Positions 38,163-46,717 of a stretch of DNA of 55,536 nt are shown piece after piece. The notes beneath the pieces are model-generated. The model worked only from the letters and a program-made list of their open reading frames with translations, was not told the DNA's origin and did no database searches. Both the position numbers and the translations under genes were made by a program. Positions within the stretch are counted from its first letter, which is position 1. Each line of letters opens with the position of its first letter. This stretch comes from Syntrophaceae bacterium UBA4778 (GTDB lineage: Bacteria; Desulfobacterota; Syntrophia; Syntrophales; UBA4778): the NCBI GenBank assembly GCA_002403175.1, contig DHHG01000168.1:1-55536 (forward strand), given 5' to 3'.

Positions 38163-38268
38163 GAAGCTACCTTCAGAAGGTCCAAAGGGACTAGGGTAAA
38201 TCAAATTCCATTATTGTTTTTCTTTTCACTTGAACTTTGGAACCCTAGGATCCTTGAGCCCTTTCTTG

Positions 38269-39519
38269 CTAATGCCTATGCACAGGAGCCTGTCCCGCCT
38301 TTACACCTGACTCTGGCGCTGAGGACGGTACAACCCCTTTAAGCTGTGCTTCCGAATCGATGAGGAAGTTAGCCGACGAGGCGACCCTTTCTCTCTCCTC
38401 GAGTCCGCTCAAGACCTCCACCAGTTTTTCTCCGCGAATTCCAAGCTTCACCTCGCGGGGTTCGAAACGCCCTTCGCCGCGGTCGACATAAACGACATTA
38501 CGTGTCCCGGTATCGATTACGGCATCTTCTGGAATGGCCAGTTTCCGTCCGAGATTCACACTGATTTCGATATCGGTGAACATCTGGGGTTTCAGCCGAT
38601 TGCCTGGATTCGGCAAAACAAACCGGACTTTGGCCGTCCTTGTTTCGGGAGAAAGCGTGGGATAAAGATATTCTATCCTGGCATTAAACGTCTTCCCCGG
38701 AATATTGCTGAGGGTGATCTTCGCCGTATCGCCTTCCTTTATAAAGGAGATATCGAATTCATAAATGTCCGCGGTAACCCAGACGGTAGAAAGGTCCGCA
38801 AGGTCGAATAATTTTTCACCGGGCATGACCCGCATCCCTTGCAGGGCTGTCTTCTGAACGACATAGCCGGAAGCCGGACTGTACAGGGTCAAGGTCCTCG
38901 TCGGCTTTCCCGTTTTTTCGAGATTTTCGATCTGCTTGTCGGAAATATCCCAGAGCTTCAACCGTTGCCGCGCCGCTTCCAGAAGCACACCGGAATCTTT
39001 TTCGAGCATCCGGCCTACAAGGTCCTCTTTCTTGCCCTCCCCTGTCCGCCGCCTGGTCAGCTTCAGGATATTCAGGTATTCCTGTTGCGTAGCCAGGAGT
39101 TCCGGACTGTAAATAGAAGCTAAAGGCTCCCCTTTTTTTACAAACCGACCAGTGTAATTCACAAACAGCTTTTCGATCCAACCTTCGATTTTTACATTAA
39201 CCGTTGTCAACCTTTTCTCGTCATACTCAATCCGGCCGGTGGCCCGAATTGATTTCCGAATGGGTTGAACTATCGCTCTGACTGTTTTTACCCCGATCAA
39301 CTGCTGTTTTTCCGGCGTGATCTCGACTGAAGGGATGGGCCTCTTTTCCCTCTCCGTTTTTGGAGGCATGGTCTTCTCTGCAGGCATTCCCGGCATGCCG
39401 GGCATACCTTCCGATCCTCCCGTCTGCGGTGCATGCCCTACGTGCTGAGCGAGAACCGGCGATTGGACCGGGTAAAGAAATACCGCAACCAGAAAGATCA
39501 AAACCAACTTCAATATCAT
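38269..39519 (-). CDS. cusB: CusB-type periplasmic adaptor protein
   Basis: A 416-residue membrane-fusion protein with a signal peptide (about 1-24). A Met/Gly/Pro-rich stretch GMPGMPGMP lies near residues 39-47 and could bind Cu(I)/Ag(I) like the CusB N-terminal methionines. Then come beta-barrel, lipoyl/hairpin and membrane-proximal domains: RATGRIEYDEKRLTTVNVKI, EGWIEKLFVNYTGRFVKKGE and SPELLATQQEYL are close to the CusB/CzcB pattern. It bridges the RND pump and the outer-membrane channel. A gaggtgag site precedes the ATG at 39519. Confidence 0.92.
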   Translation of the reverse strand: MILKLVLIFLVAVFLYPVQSPVLAQHVGHAPQTGGSEGMPGMPGMPAEKTMPPKTEREKRPIPSVEITPEKQQLIGVKTVRAIVQPIRKSIRATGRIEYDEKRLTTVNVKIEGWIEKLFVNYTGRFVKKGEPLASIYSPELLATQQEYLNILKLTRRRTGEGKKEDLVGRMLEKDSGVLLEAARQRLKLWDISDKQIENLEKTGKPTRTLTLYSPASGYVVQKTALQGMRVMPGEKLFDLADLSTVWVTADIYEFDISFIKEGDTAKITLSNIPGKTFNARIEYLYPTLSPETRTAKVRFVLPNPGNRLKPQMFTDIEISVNLGRKLAIPEDAVIDTGTRNVVYVDRGEGRFEPREVKLGIRGEKLVEVLSGLEERERVASSANFLIDSEAQLKGVVPSSAPESGVKAGQAPVHRH

Positions 39520-39539
39520 CTTCTCACCTCAACTCGAAA

Positions 39540-39800
39540 GTGACGAGTGACAGGTAATGGGTGACAGGTGACAAGTGAAAGGATCGTAAAAGGTCGGATC
39601 GTGCATTCTTTGTCATGCTCGCGAAAGCGGGCATCCAGTTATTCAATTCATTATGGACTCCCGCCTTCGCGGGAGCGACAGAATTGCGACTTTTACGGGG
39701 CCCATCACAAGTAATGGGTGACGAGTCGAAGACGACAACTCATCGCCCGAGCAACTTAGTCTGTCACTTGTCACCTGTTACCCGTCACTTGTCACTCGCC
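39540..39800. repeat. Nested inverted-repeat (MITE/REP-like) element
   Basis: Arms of ~38 bp at 39540-39578 and 39763-39800 are imperfect inverted copies made of gtgac-agt-gac type words. Inside, tcgtaaaaggtcg (39585-39597) pairs with cgacttttacgg (39687-39698), and a second inverted pair lies at 39611-39637 and 39654-39680 (cgcgaaagcggg / cccgccttcgcggg). The whole is a three-level palindrome. It abuts the TolC-like gene and contributes its last codons and stop. A shorter relative is at 43166-43288. Confidence 0.6.
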
Positions 39801-41036
39801 ACCAATTATAGCCCTCATCCTCGCAATCGCCTTTTCTCTCTCCGCGTACTGTGTCCAGTAGAGCGTTTCGAAATCGAGCAGATTCTTCAGCCGGGTAATT
39901 GCGACGATCGCATCCACCCTTCCTGTCCCGTAGCCGGAAACGGCAAGCTCGAAATCCTGGTATGTCTTCGGAATCAGGCCGTTTCGATAGAGTTCCATTA
40001 GCTTCTCTGCGGATCGGACCATGGAGTAGTTGTCGCGGATGGCGGCAGAAATCATGTATTTTGTCGCTTCGAGTTCGTGTTTCGCCTGATTCAGCCCCGC
40101 ATTGGCTTCCTGAACGGCCGGCCTCTGCTTCGACTTGTAATAGATTGGAATATTGAAGCTTGCAGTCAGGCTGTACATATTCTCGAATTCACCCCCCCTT
40201 GGGAAGACGCTTGCGTTCATGGTTACATCCGGAAAATATTCTTTTCTCGTCATCTTTAGTTTTGCTTCTGCTGCCTCCATCATTCTCTGTCGCGATTTGA
40301 TTTCCGGCGAATGAGATTCTCCCTGCTTCAAAACATCATTTAACGATGGAATGAATTTCGTTACAGGTCGCTCGGCAGGTCTTCCCAGAGATTCTGAAGA
40401 AGCCCTTCCCAGAGCGGAAAGAAGCATGGCTTCCAGAGATAAAATCTTTTGCTTCAGCATCTCTTCCCTTTCAAGGAGGGTGTATTTTTCCGTCTGAGCC
40501 ATCAGGACTTCCTGTTGCGAAGACATGCCCGTCGCATAACGAGATGCAGCTATATCCTCTATTTTCGAGAAAAGAGCGCCTCTATCCCGGATCAGATCGA
40601 TATTCTTATAAGTTTGGAAAAGATCGAAGTAGATTTCGCTCACGCGGGAAATGGTTTTTAACTGAATGACTTTCTGCATCTCAGACAGGCTCTGGGCATC
40701 CCGTGCGGCCATTTCACTCTTCAGGCCGCGCTTCCCCCAGAACGGAAACATCTGTGAGGCCGTAAACATCCATTGTGCATTCTCAGCCTCTCCGTATGTG
40801 TACCGTCGCAAACCCTCATTCTGGTAGCCTGCCATAAGCATCGGATCGGGAAGACTGCTCGCCTGGGGGATGCGATTTTTGGCGACTTCGACCCGATCCT
40901 GTGAGGCGATAATCTCACGATTATTCTTCAATGCCTCTTCGATCAGATCATTCAATATTAAATTCTGAGCGAAAGCTTGATTGAAAAACACAAAGATGCC
41001 CCAAAAAACCAAATAGGATAGCAATCTATTCAGCAT
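39792..41036 (-). CDS. TolC-family outer-membrane efflux channel (CusC-like)
   Basis: A 414-residue exported protein with a signal peptide (about 1-23, ending AFA). Coiled-coil helices and alternating repeats such as LNDLIEEALKNNREIIA (30s) and NAGLNQAKHELEATKYMI (320s) are typical of the TolC/OMF fold, which forms a trimeric outer-membrane barrel and periplasmic tunnel. FPRGGEFENMYSLTASFNIP is a beta-strand block of the family. It is the first gene of the operon with cusB and cusA, and so probably their channel. The last four codons and stop lie inside the inverted-repeat element at 39540-39800, so the native C terminus may have been altered. Confidence 0.88.
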   Translation of the reverse strand: MLNRLLSYLVFWGIFVFFNQAFAQNLILNDLIEEALKNNREIIASQDRVEVAKNRIPQASSLPDPMLMAGYQNEGLRRYTYGEAENAQWMFTASQMFPFWGKRGLKSEMAARDAQSLSEMQKVIQLKTISRVSEIYFDLFQTYKNIDLIRDRGALFSKIEDIAASRYATGMSSQQEVLMAQTEKYTLLEREEMLKQKILSLEAMLLSALGRASSESLGRPAERPVTKFIPSLNDVLKQGESHSPEIKSRQRMMEAAEAKLKMTRKEYFPDVTMNASVFPRGGEFENMYSLTASFNIPIYYKSKQRPAVQEANAGLNQAKHELEATKYMISAAIRDNYSMVRSAEKLMELYRNGLIPKTYQDFELAVSGYGTGRVDAIVAITRLKNLLDFETLYWTQYAEREKAIARMRAIIGGE

Positions 41037-41474
41037 TTCACATCCTTGTTCTAAATAGTTATGAATCGGGAAAAATGAGAAACAGGTCAGTCAGGGTTTA
41101 TAAAATGTATATACCTTAAATTACCTAATTCTTTACCATACAGCAACCAGAACCTTACGGACTTTGTTCATTATTGATGATTGGGGAAATTAGTAAAAAA
41201 TACCATCAGGAGAGAAATATCCACGCCGACCCTCATATGATATATTTTTGCGATTGGTTAGACCAGCGCAAATAATGCATTGAAAACATAAGGTTTTCTC
41301 AAAACGACACCATTCCAAATTTACCTCATGAACACTCCCAAAAAATATTACATCAACTTGTAAAAATGTATTTGACATTCAGGTAATTAAATAATACCGA
41401 ATGAGGCGAGTTTTTTCTGTTGCGGCCAACTGTAATTCTAACTCTCATCTTCTCTAGCTCATTTTGGAGACCGC
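41037..41474. other. 438-bp intergenic region between the cus operon and the defence region
   Basis: Divergent spacer. AT-rich, with no coding frame of interest. It contains a possible promoter for the WYL gene (41373-41401). No clear operator pairs were found. Confidence 0.4.
41373..41401 (+). promoter_or_regulatory. Possible promoter of the WYL regulator gene
   Basis: A perfect TTGACA at 41373-41378 is followed 17 nt later by TACCGA (41396-41401), a poor -10. An activator or a different sigma factor may be needed. Confidence 0.3.
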
Positions 41475-42446
41475 ATGGCATCAACAACAATATACGAACG
41501 CTTCCTCTGGTTTCATACCAGAATTAAGGAAGAAAAATACCCGAACACCAAAACCCTTTCAGAGCGATTTGAGATCACCCGAAAAACGGCACAGCGTAAC
41601 ATTGATTTCATGCGCGACAGGATGCACGCCCCTCTGCGCTACGTGCCGGCATTCCGTGGTTATGAATATGAAAACGACGCCTACGAACTCCCCAGCCTAT
41701 GGCTGAAGGAAGAAGAACTTACATCCCTCGTTATTTCATACCAGCTGGCATCGACAATCCCGGACAGCGCCATCAAGACATCCTTTAAATCATTTCTCGA
41801 TCATGTGCTTGCGAAATTTTCACAATCGATATCGTTCTCCATTCTGGAGCTGAGCAACATGGTCTCAATCAAGAATGTCGGATACTCGGTAACAAACGAA
41901 AAGATCTTTCACCGGATTCTGGAAGCCCTGCTCCATACTGAACCTGTCTCCATAAAATACTTTTCCCCTCACAACAAAAGAATTACAGAGCGGGATATCC
42001 TTCCCCTTCATCTTCTCCAGTACATGGGCACCTGGCACGTCATCGCCTACTGCGCGCTGAAAAACGACTTGCGAGATTTCGTTCTGTCCCGGATCAATAG
42101 CATAGCGCCCTCGAAAAGGATCATCACCTCGCCTGCCCCTGCTGAAACCGTTAAAGAATACATCCGAAAGAATTTCGGAATCATGAACAGTTCAGAAAGC
42201 ATGGAGATCTGCTTGCGTTTTTCTCCTGAAACCTCCGCCTGGATTTCCGAACAGATCTGGCATCCCGAGCAGACCATCCAGTTGGATTCAGATAAGGGCC
42301 TATTCCTCACCTTCCCTGCCGCCGACCTGCGTGAAATCAAACGCGAGGTCCTTAAATACGGCGCACAAGTGGAGGTCGTCTCGCCGGAAGCGCTCAGGAA
42401 GGCCGTAGAAAAAGAAATAGAGGAAATGAAAAATATATATTTATAA
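41475..42446 (+). CDS. HTH-WYL transcriptional regulator
   Basis: A 323-residue cytoplasmic regulator. The N-terminal winged helix (about 1-60: [20 protein letters not shown]) is followed by a WYL ligand-binding domain (about 140-235; [19 protein letters not shown] and [23 protein letters not shown]) and a C-terminal WCX domain. WYL proteins regulate CRISPR-Cas and other defence loci, sensing nucleic acid or nucleotides. A ttttggaga site precedes the ATG. It is upstream of the cas genes on the same strand, separated by one other gene, so control of the cas operon is a reasonable but untested guess. Confidence 0.88.
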   Translation: MASTTIYERFLWFHTRIKEEKYPNTKTLSERFEITRKTAQRNIDFMRDRMHAPLRYVPAFRGYEYENDAYELPSLWLKEEELTSLVISYQLASTIPDSAIKTSFKSFLDHVLAKFSQSISFSILELSNMVSIKNVGYSVTNEKIFHRILEALLHTEPVSIKYFSPHNKRITERDILPLHLLQYMGTWHVIAYCALKNDLRDFVLSRINSIAPSKRIITSPAPAETVKEYIRKNFGIMNSSESMEICLRFSPETSAWISEQIWHPEQTIQLDSDKGLFLTFPAADLREIKREVLKYGAQVEVVSPEALRKAVEKEIEEMKNIYL

Positions 42447-42459
42447 AAATGAGGAACCG

Positions 42460-43161
42460 ATGACATTGAAACTATTTAGCCCAAAAGAAAAACGAGACCT
42501 GCAAGCTGTTCTCCATACCGCCAATCCAAAAAATAGGTTTACACTCGAAGCCCTGCACGGGTTTCTCTACGGACTGGCCATCATCCCCGAACCCGTTCCG
42601 CCAAGCGAGTGGCTACCCATGGTACTCGGTGACGAGATCAAAATCGATAGCCTGCCGATCGACGAACAGCTGTTAACCCCTCTTTTTGAAGCATACAACC
42701 GCTTCATGGATAAGGCTGATAAAGAGCAACTGGCCTTCCCCTTCGAGATGGAAAATCTAAAAGTTGGCGACCTTGAACAAATGTACGATTGGACAGTCGG
42801 TTTTTTCACCGCCATGACACTACGACCGGATATCTGGAATATTCCTGAAGACGAAAACACCCTGACAGAGGCACAAAAAGAACTGTCGAACTGCTTTTCC
42901 ATTGTCATGGGCATCGCCTTGCCTGAAGAACTCCCCGAACTTTTCCCTTCTGAAGAAGGGAGAACTCAGGAGGAAGAAGACAAGCTGCAAGCAACGCTCT
43001 TCGGACTCCTCCCCCTCGCCGTCGAGCGCATCCAGGAATATGCCGCGACAGGAACCCTGGAAATGCCTGCTGACAATGACGACCGCCGCGAAAAGATCGG
43101 CCGCAACGAACCCTGCCCCTGCGGAAGCGGGAAGAAATACAAGAAGTGCTGCGGGAAATAG
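42460..43161 (+). CDS. YecA/UPF0149-like protein with SEC-C zinc motif
   Basis: A 233-residue cytoplasmic protein. An N-terminal UPF0149/YecA-like helical domain (about 10-190, [13 protein letters not shown] and [18 protein letters not shown]) is followed by a C-terminal SEC-C motif, [19 protein letters not shown], which binds zinc as in SecA. It lies 13 nt after the WYL gene and is probably co-transcribed with it. YecA-like proteins bind ribosomes or SecA-related partners; here a link to the cas genes is unknown. Confidence 0.85.
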   Translation: MTLKLFSPKEKRDLQAVLHTANPKNRFTLEALHGFLYGLAIIPEPVPPSEWLPMVLGDEIKIDSLPIDEQLLTPLFEAYNRFMDKADKEQLAFPFEMENLKVGDLEQMYDWTVGFFTAMTLRPDIWNIPEDENTLTEAQKELSNCFSIVMGIALPEELPELFPSEEGRTQEEEDKLQATLFGLLPLAVERIQEYAATGTLEMPADNDDRREKIGRNEPCPCGSGKKYKKCCGK

Positions 43162-43165
43162 AAGA

Positions 43166-43288
43166 AGTGACGGGTGACAAGGTTACGGGCTGAAAAGGCG
43201 GTGGCGGAAAGCAGGTGTCTGTTGAAGGTTGGGGAAAAGCAGAATGAGTGCGACAGAACACGGGTGAAACCGCTCGTTACTCGTCACT
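43166..43288. repeat. Short inverted-repeat element related to 39540-39800
   Basis: The left end agtgacgggtgacaagg (43166-43182) is an imperfect inverse of the right end ctcgttactcgtcact (43273-43288). The same gtgac words occur in the larger element at 39540-39800. It begins 5 bp after the SEC-C stop codon. The interior resembles neither element's core. Confidence 0.4.
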
Positions 43289-43473
43289 GAGGCATCAGCC
43301 GCCATTTACTTTTGACTATTTACTATTCACTTTTTTTTACCTGGGACACGGGATGGGGGTGGAGGTTTGGTACAAGAAGTAATCGGTTGCCGACATTCAG
43401 ATTTCGGTCAAGTATTGATTGGGAGGTTCTAAAGAGAGCTCGTCTGATTCTGAAGGGGAAAAGATATTCACGA

Positions 43474-44088
43474 ATGAAAAAACAAATGACCAGAGAATTC
43501 GTAATATTCGATATCGAGACAACCGGCCTGTTTCCTCGGAGAGGCGACCGAATCATCGAAATCGGGGCGGTTTTAATGCGCGACGGTATTATTGAGAAAG
43601 AGTTTTCCAGTTTAGTGAATACGAAAAGGCGAATCACAAAAGCTGCTAAATGGGTACACGGCATCACGAACGAAGATCTTCAGAATGCGCCGCATCCGGA
43701 AGAGGTGTTCTCTGATTTTAACGAGTTCATAAAAGGCAGCACTCTTATTTCGCACAACGCCACTTTCGATGTGAGCTTCCTTCGATATGAGTTGCAACGG
43801 CATCGGCTCTTTCTGAATAACAGAGCTATCTGCACACTGGAACTGAGTCGGCGTAGGTTTCCTGATCTGACGAATCACAAATTGCATACCGTGCATCGGC
43901 ATTTATTTCAGGATAAAGCAATTGAACAAAGACACCGCGCACTTGATGATGCCCGGATGGTGGCCGAGATCTGGATGGCGATGGAGGGGATAGGCCTTCA
44001 GGCAAGGTACAAAAAGGGAAGATCCTTCATAGATGAACAAATTATTACCACAGTTTTGGGCAAAAACAAGCACGTCAAAAGATTCTGA
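43474..44088 (+). CDS. DEDDh 3'-5' exonuclease (DnaQ-like), linked to cas genes
   Basis: A 204-residue exonuclease of the DNA polymerase III epsilon type. The start is ATG 43474; ATG 43486 is a close alternative. All DEDDh residues are visible: D13 and E15 in FDIETTG, D99 in HNATFDVSFL, and H154/D159 in HRALDDARM. There is no polymerase or Cas2 fusion. The gene overlaps cas3 by 56 nt in another frame, implying joint expression. In type I-E systems without Cas4, DnaQ-like nucleases trim prespacers for Cas1-Cas2, sometimes fused to Cas2. Here it is separate, and the Cas2 is not fused, so this protein is a candidate for the same job. It could instead be a housekeeping proofreading or repair nuclease. 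Confidence 0.87.
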   Translation: MKKQMTREFVIFDIETTGLFPRRGDRIIEIGAVLMRDGIIEKEFSSLVNTKRRITKAAKWVHGITNEDLQNAPHPEEVFSDFNEFIKGSTLISHNATFDVSFLRYELQRHRLFLNNRAICTLELSRRRFPDLTNHKLHTVHRHLFQDKAIEQRHRALDDARMVAEIWMAMEGIGLQARYKKGRSFIDEQIITTVLGKNKHVKRF

Positions 44089-46717
44089 CACAATCTTATG
44101 GCATCCCCTTGTCTTCCATCTCCTTGACGTCGCTGCTTGCGCGCATGAAATTTTACTGCGGGAGCCGGAATCAACCCGCAGCAGAATGGCCAATATATTG
44201 GGGATGCCTTGGAACGATGCCAAGCCCTGGATTTTGCTGATAATAGCCTGCCATGATCTAGGAAAAGCATGCCCTGGTTTCCAGTGTAAGTGGGAAAATA
44301 CGAGTGGTTTACCATTACCCAAAGTACCGAATACAGATATAAACCATGCATTCGTCAGCCAAGTAGTTTTAACTGAATACCTGCTCCAACAGGGCTGGCC
44401 GGAAGGTTTGGCGGAACTGGTCGCCGACGCGACTGGCTGTCACCACGGAGAGAGAGCTTCTGGGAAAAGCAAGGACAAGGCGGAGTATGAAGTATATGTC
44501 GGGAGGGGTGAGCATGCAGAAACCGTAAGAAAGCAGTGGGCACAAGCCCGGAGCAGCCTGCTCAATACTTTGACAGGAATATTCAAACCTTCTTTAATAC
44601 CGGACAAGCAGACCCTCTCCGGACCAGATTTTATGCTGCTTTCCGGCCTTACCAGCTTTGCCGATTGGATCGGATCGAATGACTCATGGTTTCCTTTTGT
44701 CAGAACTGAAGACTGTGACGATTTATCCGAGTGGTTTAACAAACGGAAAACCTGTGCTGAACGCGAACTTGACGCGATCGGTTGGGGTCATAGAACGCCA
44801 CTTTCGTCTGTTTCACAGATATTTGAACAGGTTTTCAACTTTCCCCCTCGGCCTTTGCAACATACAGTTGTCAAAACTCTGCCGACTCTGCAAGAACCTT
44901 CAGTGTTGCTCATTGAAGCTCCCATGGGCGAAGGAAAGACCGAAGCCGCGTTTTTTGCTCAATTAGAAATGCAGCGGCGCCTAGATCATCGAGGCCTGTA
45001 TGTTGCGCTGCCGACAAAGGCAACCGGCAACGCTATGTTTAAAAGAACGCTCAAATTCATTCGTGAACAGAAGAACGATCGCCAAATCGATCTGCAACTG
45101 GTCCACGGCGCCGCACTGCTTAACGACACATTCCAGAATCTCCGTTTCAAGGATATCCATGATCCGGAAAAAGGCGGTGAAATCCGTGCAGGTGAATGGT
45201 TCACCAACAAGAAACGCGCTCTCCTTTCAGAATACGGCGTTGGCACAATCGATCAGGCTATTGTACCCATTTTGCCGGTGCGCCATAATTTTGTTCGGTT
45301 GTGGGGACTTGCAAACAGGGTGATTGTTTTTGATGAAGTCCATGCTTACGACGCCTATACCGGAACATTGCTGATTCACCTCATTCATTGGTTGCTCGCA
45401 CTCGGTTCTTCGATTGTATTGTTATCTGCCACATTACCGCCAAAGTTCAGGAAGCAAGTGGCAAAAACCATTCACGCCCCGATGCCTGAGACAGAAGAAG
45501 CATACCCCAGACTTTCGGTTTTTCAATCTGACAAGCCTGTCAGGCAAACCCATTTTGATGCCGATCCATCACGTCGCCATACACTGCAATTACAAGGCAT
45601 TCCGGAGCAGTTGAGCAGCATCAAGGCTGCACTTGACGAACATCTGCTAAATGGTGGCATGGGACTCGCGCTAGTCAATACGGTACAACGAGCCCAAAAC
45701 TTGTACTGCTTATATCCCGAAGGCGAGACAATCTTTCATAAAGGCCAGCATGTCGGCAAACTGCTTCCAGACGGAACAGAGGTGTATCTGTTTCATGCCC
45801 GCTTCCCGGCAGATAGGCGACAAGCGCGTGAGGATCAAGCGCTGTATATATTTGGTGAACCCGGTGAAAGGACCGGGAGAAAGATTCTTATTGCAACACA
45901 AGTTGTGGAACAAAGCCTCGACCTGGATTTTGATCTCCTTGTAACCGACCTTGCACCCATTGATCTTATCTTGCAGCGGGCAGGCCGTCTGTGGCGACAT
46001 GCACGTGGCCACAGATCACTGGCTAGCCCCCTCTTGATCGTAGCTGGCCTTGCCGGAGATGCGCCACCGTCATTTGGCGAGCCGCTCTGGTGGGGTGGTG
46101 AGCTTTATCGCGAAGACTTTTTGATATCAACATGGTTACTGCTTCGAGAAAACCAAAGAACAACTATTACGCTTCCGGATGAAATCGATACACTGGTTGA
46201 AAAGGTTTACGAAGAACAAGTGAATATTCCTGAAGCGTTGCAGGAACGAATGAGCCGAGGACTGATAGATGGTGAAGGCGGTGATGCCTCCAAACTTACC
46301 CAGGCAAATATGGCAATTCTCGGGTTACCTGATGATGCATCATGGAATGATCCCGGTCGTTTTGTTCTTTTTGACGAGGATGCACCAGGTGTACATCGTA
46401 CCCTCATGGCCCAGACCAGGCTTGGCAAGGACTCCGTAGTGGCTATTCCGATGTTGCCTTCTGATAGCTTTGAACAGGACAATACCCCGGATTTTCACAC
46501 GGCAAAAAAATGGTTCACGCGCTCGGTCAGCCTTTCACGCAAAAAGGTTGTCACGCAACTTAAAATAATGGGCGTGCCGGACGGGTGGAAAAAATCATCG
46601 TTGCTGAGGAACTGTTACCCCTTGATTCTAAATGAAGCACAGCAGTGGGTTGCCAATAATCAAGTTCGCTTGGATCAGGATTTAGGCGTTGTTTATGAAC
46701 GAAAGGAGGATGAATGA
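44033..46717 (+). CDS. cas3: Cas3 nuclease-helicase (type I-E)
   Basis: An 894-residue protein that degrades DNA marked by Cascade. The N-terminal HD nuclease domain has H24/H29/D32 (WHPLVFHLLD), HD at 74-75 (CHDLGKACPGFQ), H137-H138 (GCHHGE) and D211 in SFADWIG. The SF2 helicase domain has Walker A APMGEGKTEAA (296-306), DEVH (434-437) and SATLPP, with the C-terminal motif VEQSLDLDFDLLVTDLAP and QRAGRLWRH. Length is normal for I-E. The start at 44033 overlaps the exonuclease gene by 56 nt, and the stop overlaps the cas8e start by ATGA. First gene of the cas effector operon. Confidence 0.96.
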   Translation: MNKLLPQFWAKTSTSKDSDTILWHPLVFHLLDVAACAHEILLREPESTRSRMANILGMPWNDAKPWILLIIACHDLGKACPGFQCKWENTSGLPLPKVPNTDINHAFVSQVVLTEYLLQQGWPEGLAELVADATGCHHGERASGKSKDKAEYEVYVGRGEHAETVRKQWAQARSSLLNTLTGIFKPSLIPDKQTLSGPDFMLLSGLTSFADWIGSNDSWFPFVRTEDCDDLSEWFNKRKTCAERELDAIGWGHRTPLSSVSQIFEQVFNFPPRPLQHTVVKTLPTLQEPSVLLIEAPMGEGKTEAAFFAQLEMQRRLDHRGLYVALPTKATGNAMFKRTLKFIREQKNDRQIDLQLVHGAALLNDTFQNLRFKDIHDPEKGGEIRAGEWFTNKKRALLSEYGVGTIDQAIVPILPVRHNFVRLWGLANRVIVFDEVHAYDAYTGTLLIHLIHWLLALGSSIVLLSATLPPKFRKQVAKTIHAPMPETEEAYPRLSVFQSDKPVRQTHFDADPSRRHTLQLQGIPEQLSSIKAALDEHLLNGGMGLALVNTVQRAQNLYCLYPEGETIFHKGQHVGKLLPDGTEVYLFHARFPADRRQAREDQALYIFGEPGERTGRKILIATQVVEQSLDLDFDLLVTDLAPIDLILQRAGRLWRHARGHRSLASPLLIVAGLAGDAPPSFGEPLWWGGELYREDFLISTWLLLRENQRTTITLPDEIDTLVEKVYEEQVNIPEALQERMSRGLIDGEGGDASKLTQANMAILGLPDDASWNDPGRFVLFDEDAPGVHRTLMAQTRLGKDSVVAIPMLPSDSFEQDNTPDFHTAKKWFTRSVSLSRKKVVTQLKIMGVPDGWKKSSLLRNCYPLILNEAQQWVANNQVRLDQDLGVVYERKEDE

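Noticed and set aside
39540..39800. Repeated gtgac words as a possible second CRISPR array
   Set aside because: They are arms of an inverted repeat, not regularly spaced direct repeats with unique spacers.
44355..44742. Short minus-strand frames opposite cas3
   Set aside because: Shadows of the HD domain coding region.
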